A stretch of DNA of 5,189 nt, from positions 1-5,189 of the forward strand of contig SLIC01000185.1 in NCBI GenBank assembly GCA_007135845.1, read 5' to 3'. A program made the position numbers and the translations under genes. The DNA comes from Candidatus Brevefilum sp. (GTDB lineage: Bacteria; Chloroflexota; Anaerolineae; Anaerolineales; Anaerolineaceae). Positions 1 to 5,189 of the stretch are shown one piece after another. A model generated the notes under the pieces. The model worked only from the letters and a program-made list of their open reading frames with translations, did not search any database and was not told the origin of the DNA. Every line of letters starts with the position of its first letter. Within the stretch, counting starts at the first letter, position 1.

Positions 1-615
1 ACTGCAAAATCTATCGTTAAAAACGAAACTGAACTGCGCGATCAAGTTCAATTGATGATCGAACGCTATCAAGAACCCGCACTGGTCGAAACCTTTATCG
101 AAGGACGTGAAGTGACAGTTGGTATGATAGGCAACCTGGTGGGGCCGGTCGCCCGGCGCCTACCACACGACGAAAATTTACCGCGTATTCAATCTGGTCT
201 GCGTTTCTTCCCACCCATGGAGGTTGACCTATCACCCTACCTCGAAACAGATGGTGTGTATGCCAACCGGTTGAAGGTTGCCCTGGCGGATCAGCTTAAT
301 TATATCTGTCCCGCCCCGCTGGATGACGAGCAGGTCGATGAGCTCAATTGGTTAGCTGCAGCCGTCTTCCGCGTGACGGGTGCGTTGGATGTTGCCCGGG
401 TGGATTTTCGCCTGAACTCCCAAGAGAATGGGAAGCCCTATATCCTCGAGATCAACCCCTTGCCCGGACTTTCACCCGGGATTTCGGATATCGTCATCGA
501 AGCCGCCGCTGATGGCATCAATCATGAAGAACTAGTTAATATGATTTTGGAAACTGCGCTGCGCCGGTATGGGATGATCGCATATAGGCCAATCACAATC
601 AGACCTAAATTATGA
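1..615 (+). CDS. D-Ala-D-Ala ligase-like ATP-grasp enzyme, C-terminal part (5' end outside window)
   Basis: The reading frame is open from the first base, so the start lies upstream; about 204 residues are visible. The protein resembles the ATP-binding and C-terminal portion of D-alanine--D-alanine ligases (ATP-grasp fold, ATP-driven carboxylate-amine ligation). Seen in the sequence: VETFIEGREVTVG (window residues ~29-41), matching the Ddl 'EEFIEGRE.TVG' strand; a YICPAPL segment (~101-107), typical of the Ddl omega-loop region; and the ATP-grasp metal-binding end ARVDFRL...PYILEIN, giving Asp135, Glu150 and Asn152 as probable Mg ligands. The ending is NPLPGLSPGISD where classical Ddl has NTLPGMTSxSL, so the Ser-Leu pair that binds the second D-Ala is not conserved. 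It may therefore be a Ddl paralogue joining a different acceptor. The family call is firm and the substrate is unknown. It converges on the next gene, with no clear terminator in the 66-bp gap. Confidence 0.85.
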   Translation, partial: TAKSIVKNETELRDQVQLMIERYQEPALVETFIEGREVTVGMIGNLVGPVARRLPHDENLPRIQSGLRFFPPMEVDLSPYLETDGVYANRLKVALADQLNYICPAPLDDEQVDELNWLAAAVFRVTGALDVARVDFRLNSQENGKPYILEINPLPGLSPGISDIVIEAAADGINHEELVNMILETALRRYGMIAYRPITIRPKL

Positions 616-681
616 CTTGACTTTAAAATTGGTGCCTGCAGGATATCAGCAATTAGAGCTGCAATGAGTGTGTGAGAGGTC

Positions 682-1377
682 CTAAGAAAACGACTTCCAC
701 CACAAACCGGTACACTCCGGAACGATCACACCGGATTCCGTCTCCCACATGGGCATTGGTGCATCACCAAAAAAGAAACCTGTCAGGTCCTTCGCCTCTG
801 CTGTGTCAACAAAACAATAATCGGTTCGAAACCAGGTTGATTCAAAACCATGTTTGTCAAGGTAAGCCAGGTAATCCACCAGCACGGCTGGTCGATTAGG
901 GCTGGTGAAGCCAGTCCCCAGGGATTCGATCAAGATCAGCCGTCCAGCCGGTCGCAGGACGCGATCAACTTCTGACAGCGCTCTTTCTAATGCAGGCTGC
1001 CAGGCTTCACCAGCATCCAGGGCCGCATAACAAAAACTCCAACCGGCAATAACCACATCCGCTGAGGCTTTTGCAAAAGGCAGCCAGCGATGCGATTCCA
1101 GTGTGTAATAGCAATTAAGTAATCCCCGCGCTTCCAACCGCCGCCTCCCCAGCGACAGCATATGGTGAGAAATATCCGCCGCAACCAGCCGGCGGGCAAA
1201 CGGGGCAATCAGGCAGCTGACCCGACCAGTACCTGCACCCAATTCGATCACATCCTTACCTACCAGGCTGTCAACCCCGAGGATGGCCGGCAGCAGGTTA
1301 CTTTCGTAATCCTCTCGGCCGACCAACGCCTGGTAACGCTCTGCTGATTTTCGGTATATGTCTTTTAATTTGGGCAT
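682..1377 (-). CDS. class I SAM-dependent methyltransferase (Methyltransf_11/UbiE-like)
   Basis: Encodes a predicted soluble methyltransferase of 231 residues; substrate unknown. SAM-binding motif I is intact as VIELGAGTG (residues 43-51). The acidic end of strand 2 follows in LVAADIS (64-70). A later DVVIAGWSFCY stretch and EVDRVLRPAGRLILIE correspond to motifs II and III of the Rossmann-like fold. The C-terminus (FFFGDAPMPMW...GLWWKSFS) is rich in aromatics and probably forms the substrate lid. I chose the ATG at 1377 because it has AGGAAGG 10 nt upstream and the protein then begins MPKLKDIYRKSAERY, a natural N-terminus. An in-frame ATG at 1437 would add 20 residues but has no ribosome site and lies almost on a TATAAT box, so it would precede the likely transcript start. 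It is divergent from the phosphoribosyltransferase gene and convergent with the ATP-grasp gene, so it is probably transcribed alone. Confidence 0.85.
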   Translation of the reverse strand: MPKLKDIYRKSAERYQALVGREDYESNLLPAILGVDSLVGKDVIELGAGTGRVSCLIAPFARRLVAADISHHMLSLGRRRLEARGLLNCYYTLESHRWLPFAKASADVVIAGWSFCYAALDAGEAWQPALERALSEVDRVLRPAGRLILIESLGTGFTSPNRPAVLVDYLAYLDKHGFESTWFRTDYCFVDTAEAKDLTGFFFGDAPMPMWETESGVIVPECTGLWWKSFS

Positions 1378-1439
1378 CTGGCGCTTACCTTCCTGCCTGG
1401 GATTTGTCTTAAAACTTACTATGTGTTCAAATTGCATCC

Positions 1440-1445
1440 ATTATA
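1440..1445 (-). promoter_or_regulatory. putative -10 box of the methyltransferase promoter
   Basis: The minus strand reads a perfect TATAAT here. Transcription would start near 1433, giving a leader of about 55 nt before the ATG at 1377. No good -35 hexamer is seen at 16-18 nt spacing, so the promoter is either weak or activator-dependent. A 5-bp inverted repeat (AACCA-GGAT-TGGTT, 1445-1458) sits just upstream in the spacer and could be a protein-binding site. Confidence 0.4.
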
Positions 1446-1507
1446 ACCAGGATTGGTTTATCCTTCAGACAGTGTACAGCTCATAAACTGGTTGAAATAT
1501 CTCACCA

Positions 1508-1536
1508 TTGACGGTGTTTTATGAAGCTAGTACGAT
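1508..1536 (+). promoter_or_regulatory. sigma-70-type promoter for the phosphoribosyltransferase gene
   Basis: TTGACG (1508-1513; 5 of 6 match TTGACA) is followed after exactly 17 nt by TACGAT (1531-1536; 4 of 6 match TATAAT). Transcription would start near 1543, leaving a leader of about 36 nt that includes the ribosome site. A short inverted repeat, CACC-ATTGAC-GGTG (1503-1516), overlaps the -35 box. Confidence 0.55.
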
Positions 1537-1565
1537 AAAATAGATGTAACATCAAGACAATCACC

Positions 1566-1572
1566 AGAGGAG
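1566..1572 (+). promoter_or_regulatory. strong Shine-Dalgarno site for the phosphoribosyltransferase gene
   Basis: AGAGGAG lies 6 nt before the ATG at 1579. It is the best ribosome-binding site in the window and fixes this start. Confidence 0.8.
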
Positions 1573-1578
1573 CTTTTA

Positions 1579-2226
1579 ATGGGTTCTTATGCAATACCCA
1601 GTGAATTTTTAGGAGAAATTGTTGCCAGCCACGAACGTATTCAATCGGTGGTCAAACGACTGGCAAAAGAAATGTATTACAGCATTGATTATTTTGGCAA
1701 AGTGCCTATCTTGCTGTGCCTGCGTGAGGGTGCGGTTCCCTTCCATAATGACCTAACCCGTGAATTAAACAAGCTATCATTCAATTTCGAGAGTGCTTGG
1801 CTGAAAACCCACCACCATTACCAGGGCACAGAAGGAAGCGGAGATGTTCAAGTCTTCCCTTATGAAGGTCCAGAAATGGGGAACAGGCTGGTGGTGATTG
1901 TGGAAGATATTATCGACACATCGGAAACCATTATCCGGGTGTGCGACTACCTGGACAGCAACAATGTATCCCAGCGGAATATCTGCACCTTTCTTTTCAA
2001 AGAACGACCGGAAAATATCGAATGGCGCAACACCGGCCTGAACGGGTTCCGGCACCTCCCCGAGGTCCGGCATGTCGGGCTGTTTATTCAACCCCTGTTT
2101 GTGGTCGGTTACGGTTTAGATTACAGGCAGTTCGGCCGGGATGGTGAAGAAATTCGGGTGCTGACTCCTGAAGGTCAGGCCTGGGTTGATCAGCAGATCG
2201 AGACTAGAAAACTTGATATTGGTTGA
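1579..2226 (+). CDS. hypoxanthine phosphoribosyltransferase-like protein
   Basis: Type I phosphoribosyltransferase of 215 residues, expected to transfer ribose-5-phosphate from PRPP to a purine base in the cytoplasm (purine salvage). The PRPP-binding loop VVIVEDIIDTSET (105-117) keeps the Glu-Asp pair and the catalytic Asp113 of the HPRT signature VEDIIDTGKT, but has Ser-Glu in place of Gly-Lys. LCLREGAVPFHNDL (47-59) matches the first loop (LKGA.PF..DL). Lys141 in TFLFKERP and Asp181 in FVVGYGLDYR match the base-contacting elements of HPRT. The flexible loop, normally SYG..T.SSG, reads HYQGTEGSG (80-88). At 215 residues it is longer than bacterial Hpt (~180), with an added C-terminal helix-like tail (LTPEGQAWVDQQIETR). 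It has its own promoter and strong ribosome site. It converges on the PurA-like gene, suggesting a shared purine role. The base used (hypoxanthine, guanine or other) cannot be told. Confidence 0.85.
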   Translation: MGSYAIPSEFLGEIVASHERIQSVVKRLAKEMYYSIDYFGKVPILLCLREGAVPFHNDLTRELNKLSFNFESAWLKTHHHYQGTEGSGDVQVFPYEGPEMGNRLVVIVEDIIDTSETIIRVCDYLDSNNVSQRNICTFLFKERPENIEWRNTGLNGFRHLPEVRHVGLFIQPLFVVGYGLDYRQFGRDGEEIRVLTPEGQAWVDQQIETRKLDIG

Positions 2227-2244
2227 TAACGACAGGTAGGCTGT

Positions 2245-3324
2245 TTAGCGATAAGACTTTAATCGGGTCACCAACGCATCACTGACCGCTGGTAGATCAT
2301 CAAATTTGCTGACCATACTGGTCCACTGCTTACCGGTATTGACCAGCGTTACTTCAACATCGGTTCGTTTTTCAATCTCATCAATCAAGTTTTTAACTTT
2401 TTGTGTTAATTGCGACCACCTTCGTATGCCCTTGACCGCTGGGTCATAGTGTTCAGCAAAGGTAAGCGCTATCTGGTTCGCGCCATTGAGAGTGATCACC
2501 CGTTTGAGCAGGTTGTAATCAGTGCCTTTGGCTTTTCTCCTGACTTGGTGCTTACCAGTGTCAGGATCAATAATTGAGCTGTATTCCACAATTCCCAATG
2601 ATTCCATTTCCTCGAGCGTAAACTCATCCACATCCCCCATTGGACCGGTCCCCTCCCGTGTTGGCAAAGCTTTGATACACACAATCACATTATCGACCAA
2701 GCGCCAGTTCAAACCCACCCCGGCGATCACCGACGGCGCAGTCACATCCACCGAGGTGACATTGGGATAATCGCCATAATAGCGAGAAAGAAAAGTCCCC
2801 TGGGTGCTCTCCAGGTTGATGGTGCCTTCCTGTGCCAGGTCATTGGCCAATTGGGAGATATCAGCCAGGTAGGGCTGCAGGGATTCAATATCCCGAGCCA
2901 ATGGGGCAATACGCAAAGCGGCATGAGACATGGCGATACCGGTGCCGCTCTTGGTGCTGCCGATCGCATCCATGCTGGCACTGCCAATCTCTTCCTGGAC
3001 GTTTTCCGGGGTGATGATCGGGCACATAGGATCCACACATACTTTTTCAAGAGGAATGCGGAAGCGGTTCACCTCGTACAGAAATTTTTCTACGTCCACA
3101 GCCGTACCCGGCCCAAGTCCAATCAGGGATCCACCAAAAATGAAGCCCAATGGGAGCTGGTTGGTTTTAACATAATCCTCGCCAATAAACAACCCATGCT
3201 CCGGGTTAGCACCCCCACAACCCCTGAACACGCCCAGCGATTGATCCTTATACGCCTGCCAGGCGCTCACCAAGCCTTTTCCTTCGTCCCCCCAGAAACC
3301 ACCTACGACGATGTTTGCACCCAT
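2245..3324 (-). CDS. short, divergent adenylosuccinate synthetase (PurA)-like protein
   Basis: PurA couples aspartate to IMP using GTP to make adenylosuccinate, the first committed step to AMP. This 359-residue protein is much shorter than classical bacterial PurA (~430), closer to the short archaeal type. Conserved: WGDEGKG (11-17) with the catalytic base Asp13; GGANPEHG (37-44) in place of GGHNAGHT, keeping His43; IGSTKSGTGIA (121-131) for IGTTGRGIGPA; ESTQGTFLS...DYPNVTS (172-191) for EGAQGTLLD...TYPYVTS; and TREGTGPMG (222-230). Altered: the guanine-reading LTKLDVLD motif is LTFAEHYD (287-294), so the Lys and first Asp are gone, and STGPDR is NTGKQW (329-334). It may thus use another nucleotide donor or substrate. 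The ATG at 3324 is preferred because AAAGGA lies 9 nt upstream and the N-terminus becomes MGANIVVGGFWGDEGKG; an ATG at 3345 would add seven residues. Superfamily membership is sure, the exact reaction is not. Confidence 0.85.
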   Translation of the reverse strand: MGANIVVGGFWGDEGKGLVSAWQAYKDQSLGVFRGCGGANPEHGLFIGEDYVKTNQLPLGFIFGGSLIGLGPGTAVDVEKFLYEVNRFRIPLEKVCVDPMCPIITPENVQEEIGSASMDAIGSTKSGTGIAMSHAALRIAPLARDIESLQPYLADISQLANDLAQEGTINLESTQGTFLSRYYGDYPNVTSVDVTAPSVIAGVGLNWRLVDNVIVCIKALPTREGTGPMGDVDEFTLEEMESLGIVEYSSIIDPDTGKHQVRRKAKGTDYNLLKRVITLNGANQIALTFAEHYDPAVKGIRRWSQLTQKVKNLIDEIEKRTDVEVTLVNTGKQWTSMVSKFDDLPAVSDALVTRLKSYR

Positions 3325-3381
3325 TTTTCCACATCCTTTCTTCATTCACACCTGATCAACAGCACGGTTCAACCCCTCATG

Positions 3382-3411
3382 ATTATAACAGCCGTGAAGT
3401 TTGAACATCAA
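3382..3411 (-). promoter_or_regulatory. extended -10 promoter for the PurA-like gene
   Basis: On the minus strand TTGATG (3411-3406; 4 of 6 match TTGACA) is followed after 18 nt by TATAAT (3387-3382), directly preceded by TGT, giving the extended -10 TGTTATAAT. Transcription would start near 3375, about 50 nt before the ATG at 3324. The -35 box overlaps the stop codon of the upstream VOC gene, so the PurA-like gene can be transcribed independently of it. Confidence 0.6.
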
Positions 3412-3785
3412 ATCATTGATGTATTGGCAGCGCGAATGGTGAAGCAATGACCCTCAGGATCAATGCCCTTAGCAGCCGGTTTGCCATCTTCCAGGAGGCG
3501 AATTTCACCAATTTCAAAACCCGCTTTACGAATTGCTGAATGGGTCGCCTCCAAATTCTCCACAAAGAACACCATTTGGTGTTCGGTTCCCGGCTGCCTT
3601 TGTGAACCGCCATGCAAAGCCAGGGAACAAGCACCGGCATCCAGCTCAACCCACATTTCTTGCGAATAATCAGCCAGTTCTGCCGGGTAACGCACCGTCA
3701 AACCAAGCACATCACGGTAGAACTGCACCGCGCTTGCCATGTCGCTCACAAACAGGATCACTTGCGAAAGGGAAATGTGTGTCAT
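3408..3785 (-). CDS. VOC-family (glyoxalase/bleomycin-resistance fold) protein
   Basis: Single VOC unit pair of 125 residues, the usual size for small glyoxalase-like or bleomycin-resistance-like proteins. Two beta-alpha-beta-beta-beta modules are visible. The first begins SQVILFVSDMASAVQFYRDVLGL (7-29), the classic VOC opening of strand plus 'FY...LGL' helix. The second begins HQMVFFVENLEATHSAIRKAGF (69-90) and ends in the hallmark IDPEGHCFTI (108-117). In metal-dependent VOC enzymes the last segment usually reads DPDGNxxEL with a Glu ligand; here that position is Thr116, and the first-strand ligand position is Gln8, so metal use is uncertain. The ATG at 3785 has AAAGGA 12 nt upstream, a rather long spacing. 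It lies 69 bp after the ATL gene on the same strand and could be read through from it. No specific substrate can be named. Confidence 0.8.
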   Translation of the reverse strand: MTHISLSQVILFVSDMASAVQFYRDVLGLTVRYPAELADYSQEMWVELDAGACSLALHGGSQRQPGTEHQMVFFVENLEATHSAIRKAGFEIGEIRLLEDGKPAAKGIDPEGHCFTIRAANTSMI

Positions 3786-3854
3786 AACGCGATCAAATCC
3801 TTTAATAAAACCCGTTAGAAAATGGTAAAGTTGATAGAAAAATCTCCGCAGCCA

Positions 3855-4217
3855 TCAGTAAGGTGCCTCTGGGCCTGACCAGCCAAATACTAAAAAATCC
3901 ACCCTGCCCTGGGGATCAAAATGCACCCCTTCTGCTTCAAGCAGGGTACGCTGCATGGCATTCCCAATCCCATCACCATGAACGCTGATTTTCCCCTGGG
4001 CATTGATCACCCGCTGCCAGGGCACATCCGGTGCGGTACCGCGTTTTAGCGAAGCCATCGCGTAGCCCACCATACGTGCCGTACAACCGCCCACCAGCTC
4101 AGCAACCCGCCCATAGGTGGTCACCCTGCCAGGGGGAATAAGGCGTACCATGTCATAAATCTGCGCATATAAAGGCTGCTTTTGCTGCGCCTGCTTCGAG
4201 TCAGAAAGCGGTACCAT
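3855..4217 (-). CDS. alkyltransferase-like protein (ATL; MGMT-related DNA-lesion sensor)
   Basis: A 120-residue protein matching the DNA-binding domain of O6-alkylguanine-DNA alkyltransferases. IPPGRVTTYGRVAELVG (28-43) contains the conserved Tyr35 before the winged-helix recognition region. TARMVGYAM (46-54) carries the Arg48 finger that takes the place of the flipped base. The alkyl-acceptor motif PCHRV is PWQRV (66-70), with Trp67 in place of the catalytic Cys. This is the defining change of ATL proteins such as E. coli YbaZ and yeast Atl1, which bind O6-alkylguanine without removing the alkyl group and pass lesions to nucleotide excision repair. The gene starts at ATG 4217, overlapping the upstream methyltransferase stop by one base (TGATG), with AAAGG 6 nt before it, so translation is probably coupled. 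A TTG immediately upstream (4220) is a less likely start. Confidence 0.9.
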   Translation of the reverse strand: MVPLSDSKQAQQKQPLYAQIYDMVRLIPPGRVTTYGRVAELVGGCTARMVGYAMASLKRGTAPDVPWQRVINAQGKISVHGDGIGNAMQRTLLEAEGVHFDPQGRVDFLVFGWSGPEAPY

Positions 4218-5038
4218 CAAGCACCTTTGCGTGCTTTGAGAGAAAAGACTATCGGCAGCGGTACGGGCATAGCCGGAAAGGTATACAGGCCATCTTCACG
4301 CGGCTTCATTTCCGGATAAACAGGGTCCTGGAGAGCATCGTATTCGTTGAAAAATTCCAGGGTTAAACCGGCCCCGATCACAGCGTTGATGATATCGCTG
4401 ACGGCCCACTGCCATTCATAGGTCGCTGCGTTGGTTTTATAGCTGGGGTCCATGTAATCGGCATTTTCATCATCCCAGACATAGGGTTCAGGGTCATGGA
4501 AGTAAGAAACGATGAAGGACCACTGCCCTTCGTCGTCAAAGGTGTACAGCAGGGGATGACCATCCATGATATAGAAGAACCCACCCGGCTTGAGAAAGTG
4601 AGCAATGATGCGCGCCCAGGCGTCCAGGTCCTTAAGCCAGCACAGCACCCCGATAGAGGTAAAGACGATATCAAAGGTCCCCTGGAGGTTATTCGGCAGG
4701 TCGTAGATGTCGGAACAGACAAAGCTGGCAGGCAGGTTGGCACGTTTGGAAAGCTCTCGAGCAGCCTCGATCGCGGGAGGGGAGAAATCCACCCCCGTCA
4801 CCTTGGCACCTTCTCGCACCCAGGCCAGGCTGTCTAATCCAAAATGACATTGCAGATGCAGCAGTGACAACCCGTTCACATCGCCCACCTCTTTCAGCAT
4901 TTCCGGCGGCAGCCAGCGCTCACCAGATAAAAATCGTTCCACACCGTAACTGCGCAGGTGAACGGGCGTAAGCTCATCCCAGAATGCTCGGTTGCCATCC
5001 CTGGCTTGTTGATAGGGTGTTTTCTTCGGTGTATTCAT
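4217..5038 (-). CDS. class I SAM-dependent methyltransferase
   Basis: A 273-residue predicted cytoplasmic methyltransferase; substrate not recognisable. Its motif I is LLHLQCHFGLDSL (59-71) in place of the usual ExGxGxG; this HLQCHFGLD form marks a known subgroup of class I methyltransferases. Strand 2 ends in VTGVDFS (80-86) with Asp84 for the SAM ribose. CSDIYDL (108-114) is the adenine-contacting segment, FDIVFTSIGVLCWL (122-135) is motif II/post-II, and FLKPGGFFYIMDGHPL (148-163) is motif III. The C-terminal half is rich in Trp, Tyr and acidic residues (HDPEPYVWDDENADYMDP), likely the substrate-binding cap. The ATG follows the sigma-factor stop by 19 bp, with AGGGA 11 nt upstream. It overlaps the ATL start by one base. 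This arrangement suggests co-transcription of all three genes from a promoter beyond the window. Confidence 0.85.
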   Translation of the reverse strand: MNTPKKTPYQQARDGNRAFWDELTPVHLRSYGVERFLSGERWLPPEMLKEVGDVNGLSLLHLQCHFGLDSLAWVREGAKVTGVDFSPPAIEAARELSKRANLPASFVCSDIYDLPNNLQGTFDIVFTSIGVLCWLKDLDAWARIIAHFLKPGGFFYIMDGHPLLYTFDDEGQWSFIVSYFHDPEPYVWDDENADYMDPSYKTNAATYEWQWAVSDIINAVIGAGLTLEFFNEYDALQDPVYPEMKPREDGLYTFPAMPVPLPIVFSLKARKGA

Positions 5039-5057
5039 GAACGTATTGGTCCCTTAA

Positions 5058-5189
5058 TCATAAAAATTCTCGCAAATCAGCACTGCGGCTGGGGTGACGC
5101 AGCTTACGCAGCGCTTTGGCTTCGATTTGCCGCACACGCTCACGGGTGATGTTAAAATACTGGCTGACCTCTTCCAGGGTGTGATCCTG
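5058..5189 (-). CDS. rpoD: primary RNA polymerase sigma factor, C-terminal end (5' part outside window)
   Basis: Only the last 43 residues are present, reading in from the right edge. [20 protein letters not shown] (3-22) followed by [14 protein letters not shown] (23-36) is sigma region 4.2, the helix-turn-helix that contacts the -35 promoter element. The [20 protein letters not shown] signature is nearly invariant in group 1/2 sigma-70 factors. The protein ends LREFL, a normal RpoD-type terminus, so the 3' end is complete. From this fragment alone a primary sigma (rpoD/sigA) and a close group 2 paralogue cannot be told apart. The next gene starts 19 bp downstream on the same strand. Confidence 0.9.
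   Translation of the reverse strand, partial: QDHTLEEVSQYFNITRERVRQIEAKALRKLRHPSRSADLREFL

Noticed and set aside
616..681. A terminator between the ATP-grasp gene and the convergent methyltransferase gene
   Set aside because: Only the palindrome CCTGCAGG and a loose TGCAG/CTGCA pairing are present, with no stable stem followed by T residues.
672..899. A 75-codon plus-strand frame after the ATP-grasp gene
   Set aside because: It overlaps the C-terminus of the minus-strand methyltransferase, has low-complexity composition and shows no ribosome site.
1378..1437. The 20-residue N-terminal extension of the first methyltransferase
   Set aside because: No ribosome site precedes the ATG at 1437, and the TATAAT at 1445-1440 would place the transcript start inside or after that codon.
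2230..2244. A hairpin ACAG-GTAGG-CTGT between the convergent stop codons, as a possible bidirectional terminator
   Set aside because: The stem is only 4-5 bp and there is no T-run on either side.
2851..3450. A long plus-strand open frame (199 codons) antisense to the PurA-like gene
   Set aside because: The opposite frame encodes clear PurA motifs throughout. The antisense product has no recognisable motif or ribosome site and is best explained by codon bias of the real gene.
3802..3829. A TTTACC-N16-TATTAA promoter for the VOC gene
   Set aside because: The -10 would overlap the Shine-Dalgarno site and transcription would start after it, so the message would lack its ribosome site; both hexamers match only 4 of 6.
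4496..4837. A plus-strand open frame of 113 codons inside the second methyltransferase gene
   Set aside because: It lies wholly antisense to conserved SAM-binding motifs and its translation resembles no family.

Overview
This 5.2 kb window is a dense, mid-GC bacterial chromosomal segment with short intergenic gaps. The right edge holds the C-terminal end of a primary (RpoD/SigA-type) sigma factor, so the DNA is bacterial. The set of protein types (short PurA-like enzyme, Ddl-like ATP-grasp, alkyltransferase-like protein) would fit an environmental lineage such as Chloroflexota/Anaerolineae, but that is an impression and cannot be proved from the sequence. I see no phage, transposon, CRISPR, tRNA or rRNA signature. 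Start codons and Shine-Dalgarno sites are ordinary, and no gene appears broken.

Layout. At the left edge, a plus-strand gene truncated by the window encodes the C-terminal ~204 residues of a D-Ala-D-Ala-ligase-like ATP-grasp enzyme. It converges on a minus-strand SAM-dependent methyltransferase. That methyltransferase is divergent from a plus-strand hypoxanthine-phosphoribosyltransferase-like gene. The shared intergenic region of about 200 bp carries a TATAAT box on the minus strand and a TTGACG-N17-TACGAT promoter on the plus strand. The phosphoribosyltransferase gene converges, with an 18-bp gap, on a minus-strand short adenylosuccinate-synthetase (PurA)-like gene, which has its own extended -10 promoter. 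Upstream of it on the minus strand is a small VOC (glyoxalase-fold) gene. The right third is a minus-strand run: sigma factor, then a second SAM methyltransferase 19 bp later, then an alkyltransferase-like (ATL) DNA-repair protein whose ATG overlaps the methyltransferase stop (TGATG).

How the genes may work together. The clearest functional pairing is in the centre. An HPRT-like enzyme would make IMP (or a related nucleotide) from a free base and PRPP, and a PurA-like enzyme would couple aspartate to a 6-oxopurine nucleotide. Both keep their catalytic cores. The PurA-like protein, however, lacks the Lys/Asp pair that reads the guanine of GTP in classical PurA, and the phosphoribosyltransferase has an altered PRPP loop and flexible loop. 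They could be a diverged salvage branch or an enzyme pair acting on a non-standard purine; this is the part of the window most worth a second look. The sigma factor-methyltransferase-ATL run looks like a housekeeping gene with tightly coupled accessory genes. The ATL has Trp in place of the alkyl-accepting Cys and so should sense, rather than reverse, O6-alkylguanine. I did not find strong evidence for a wholly new multi-gene system.
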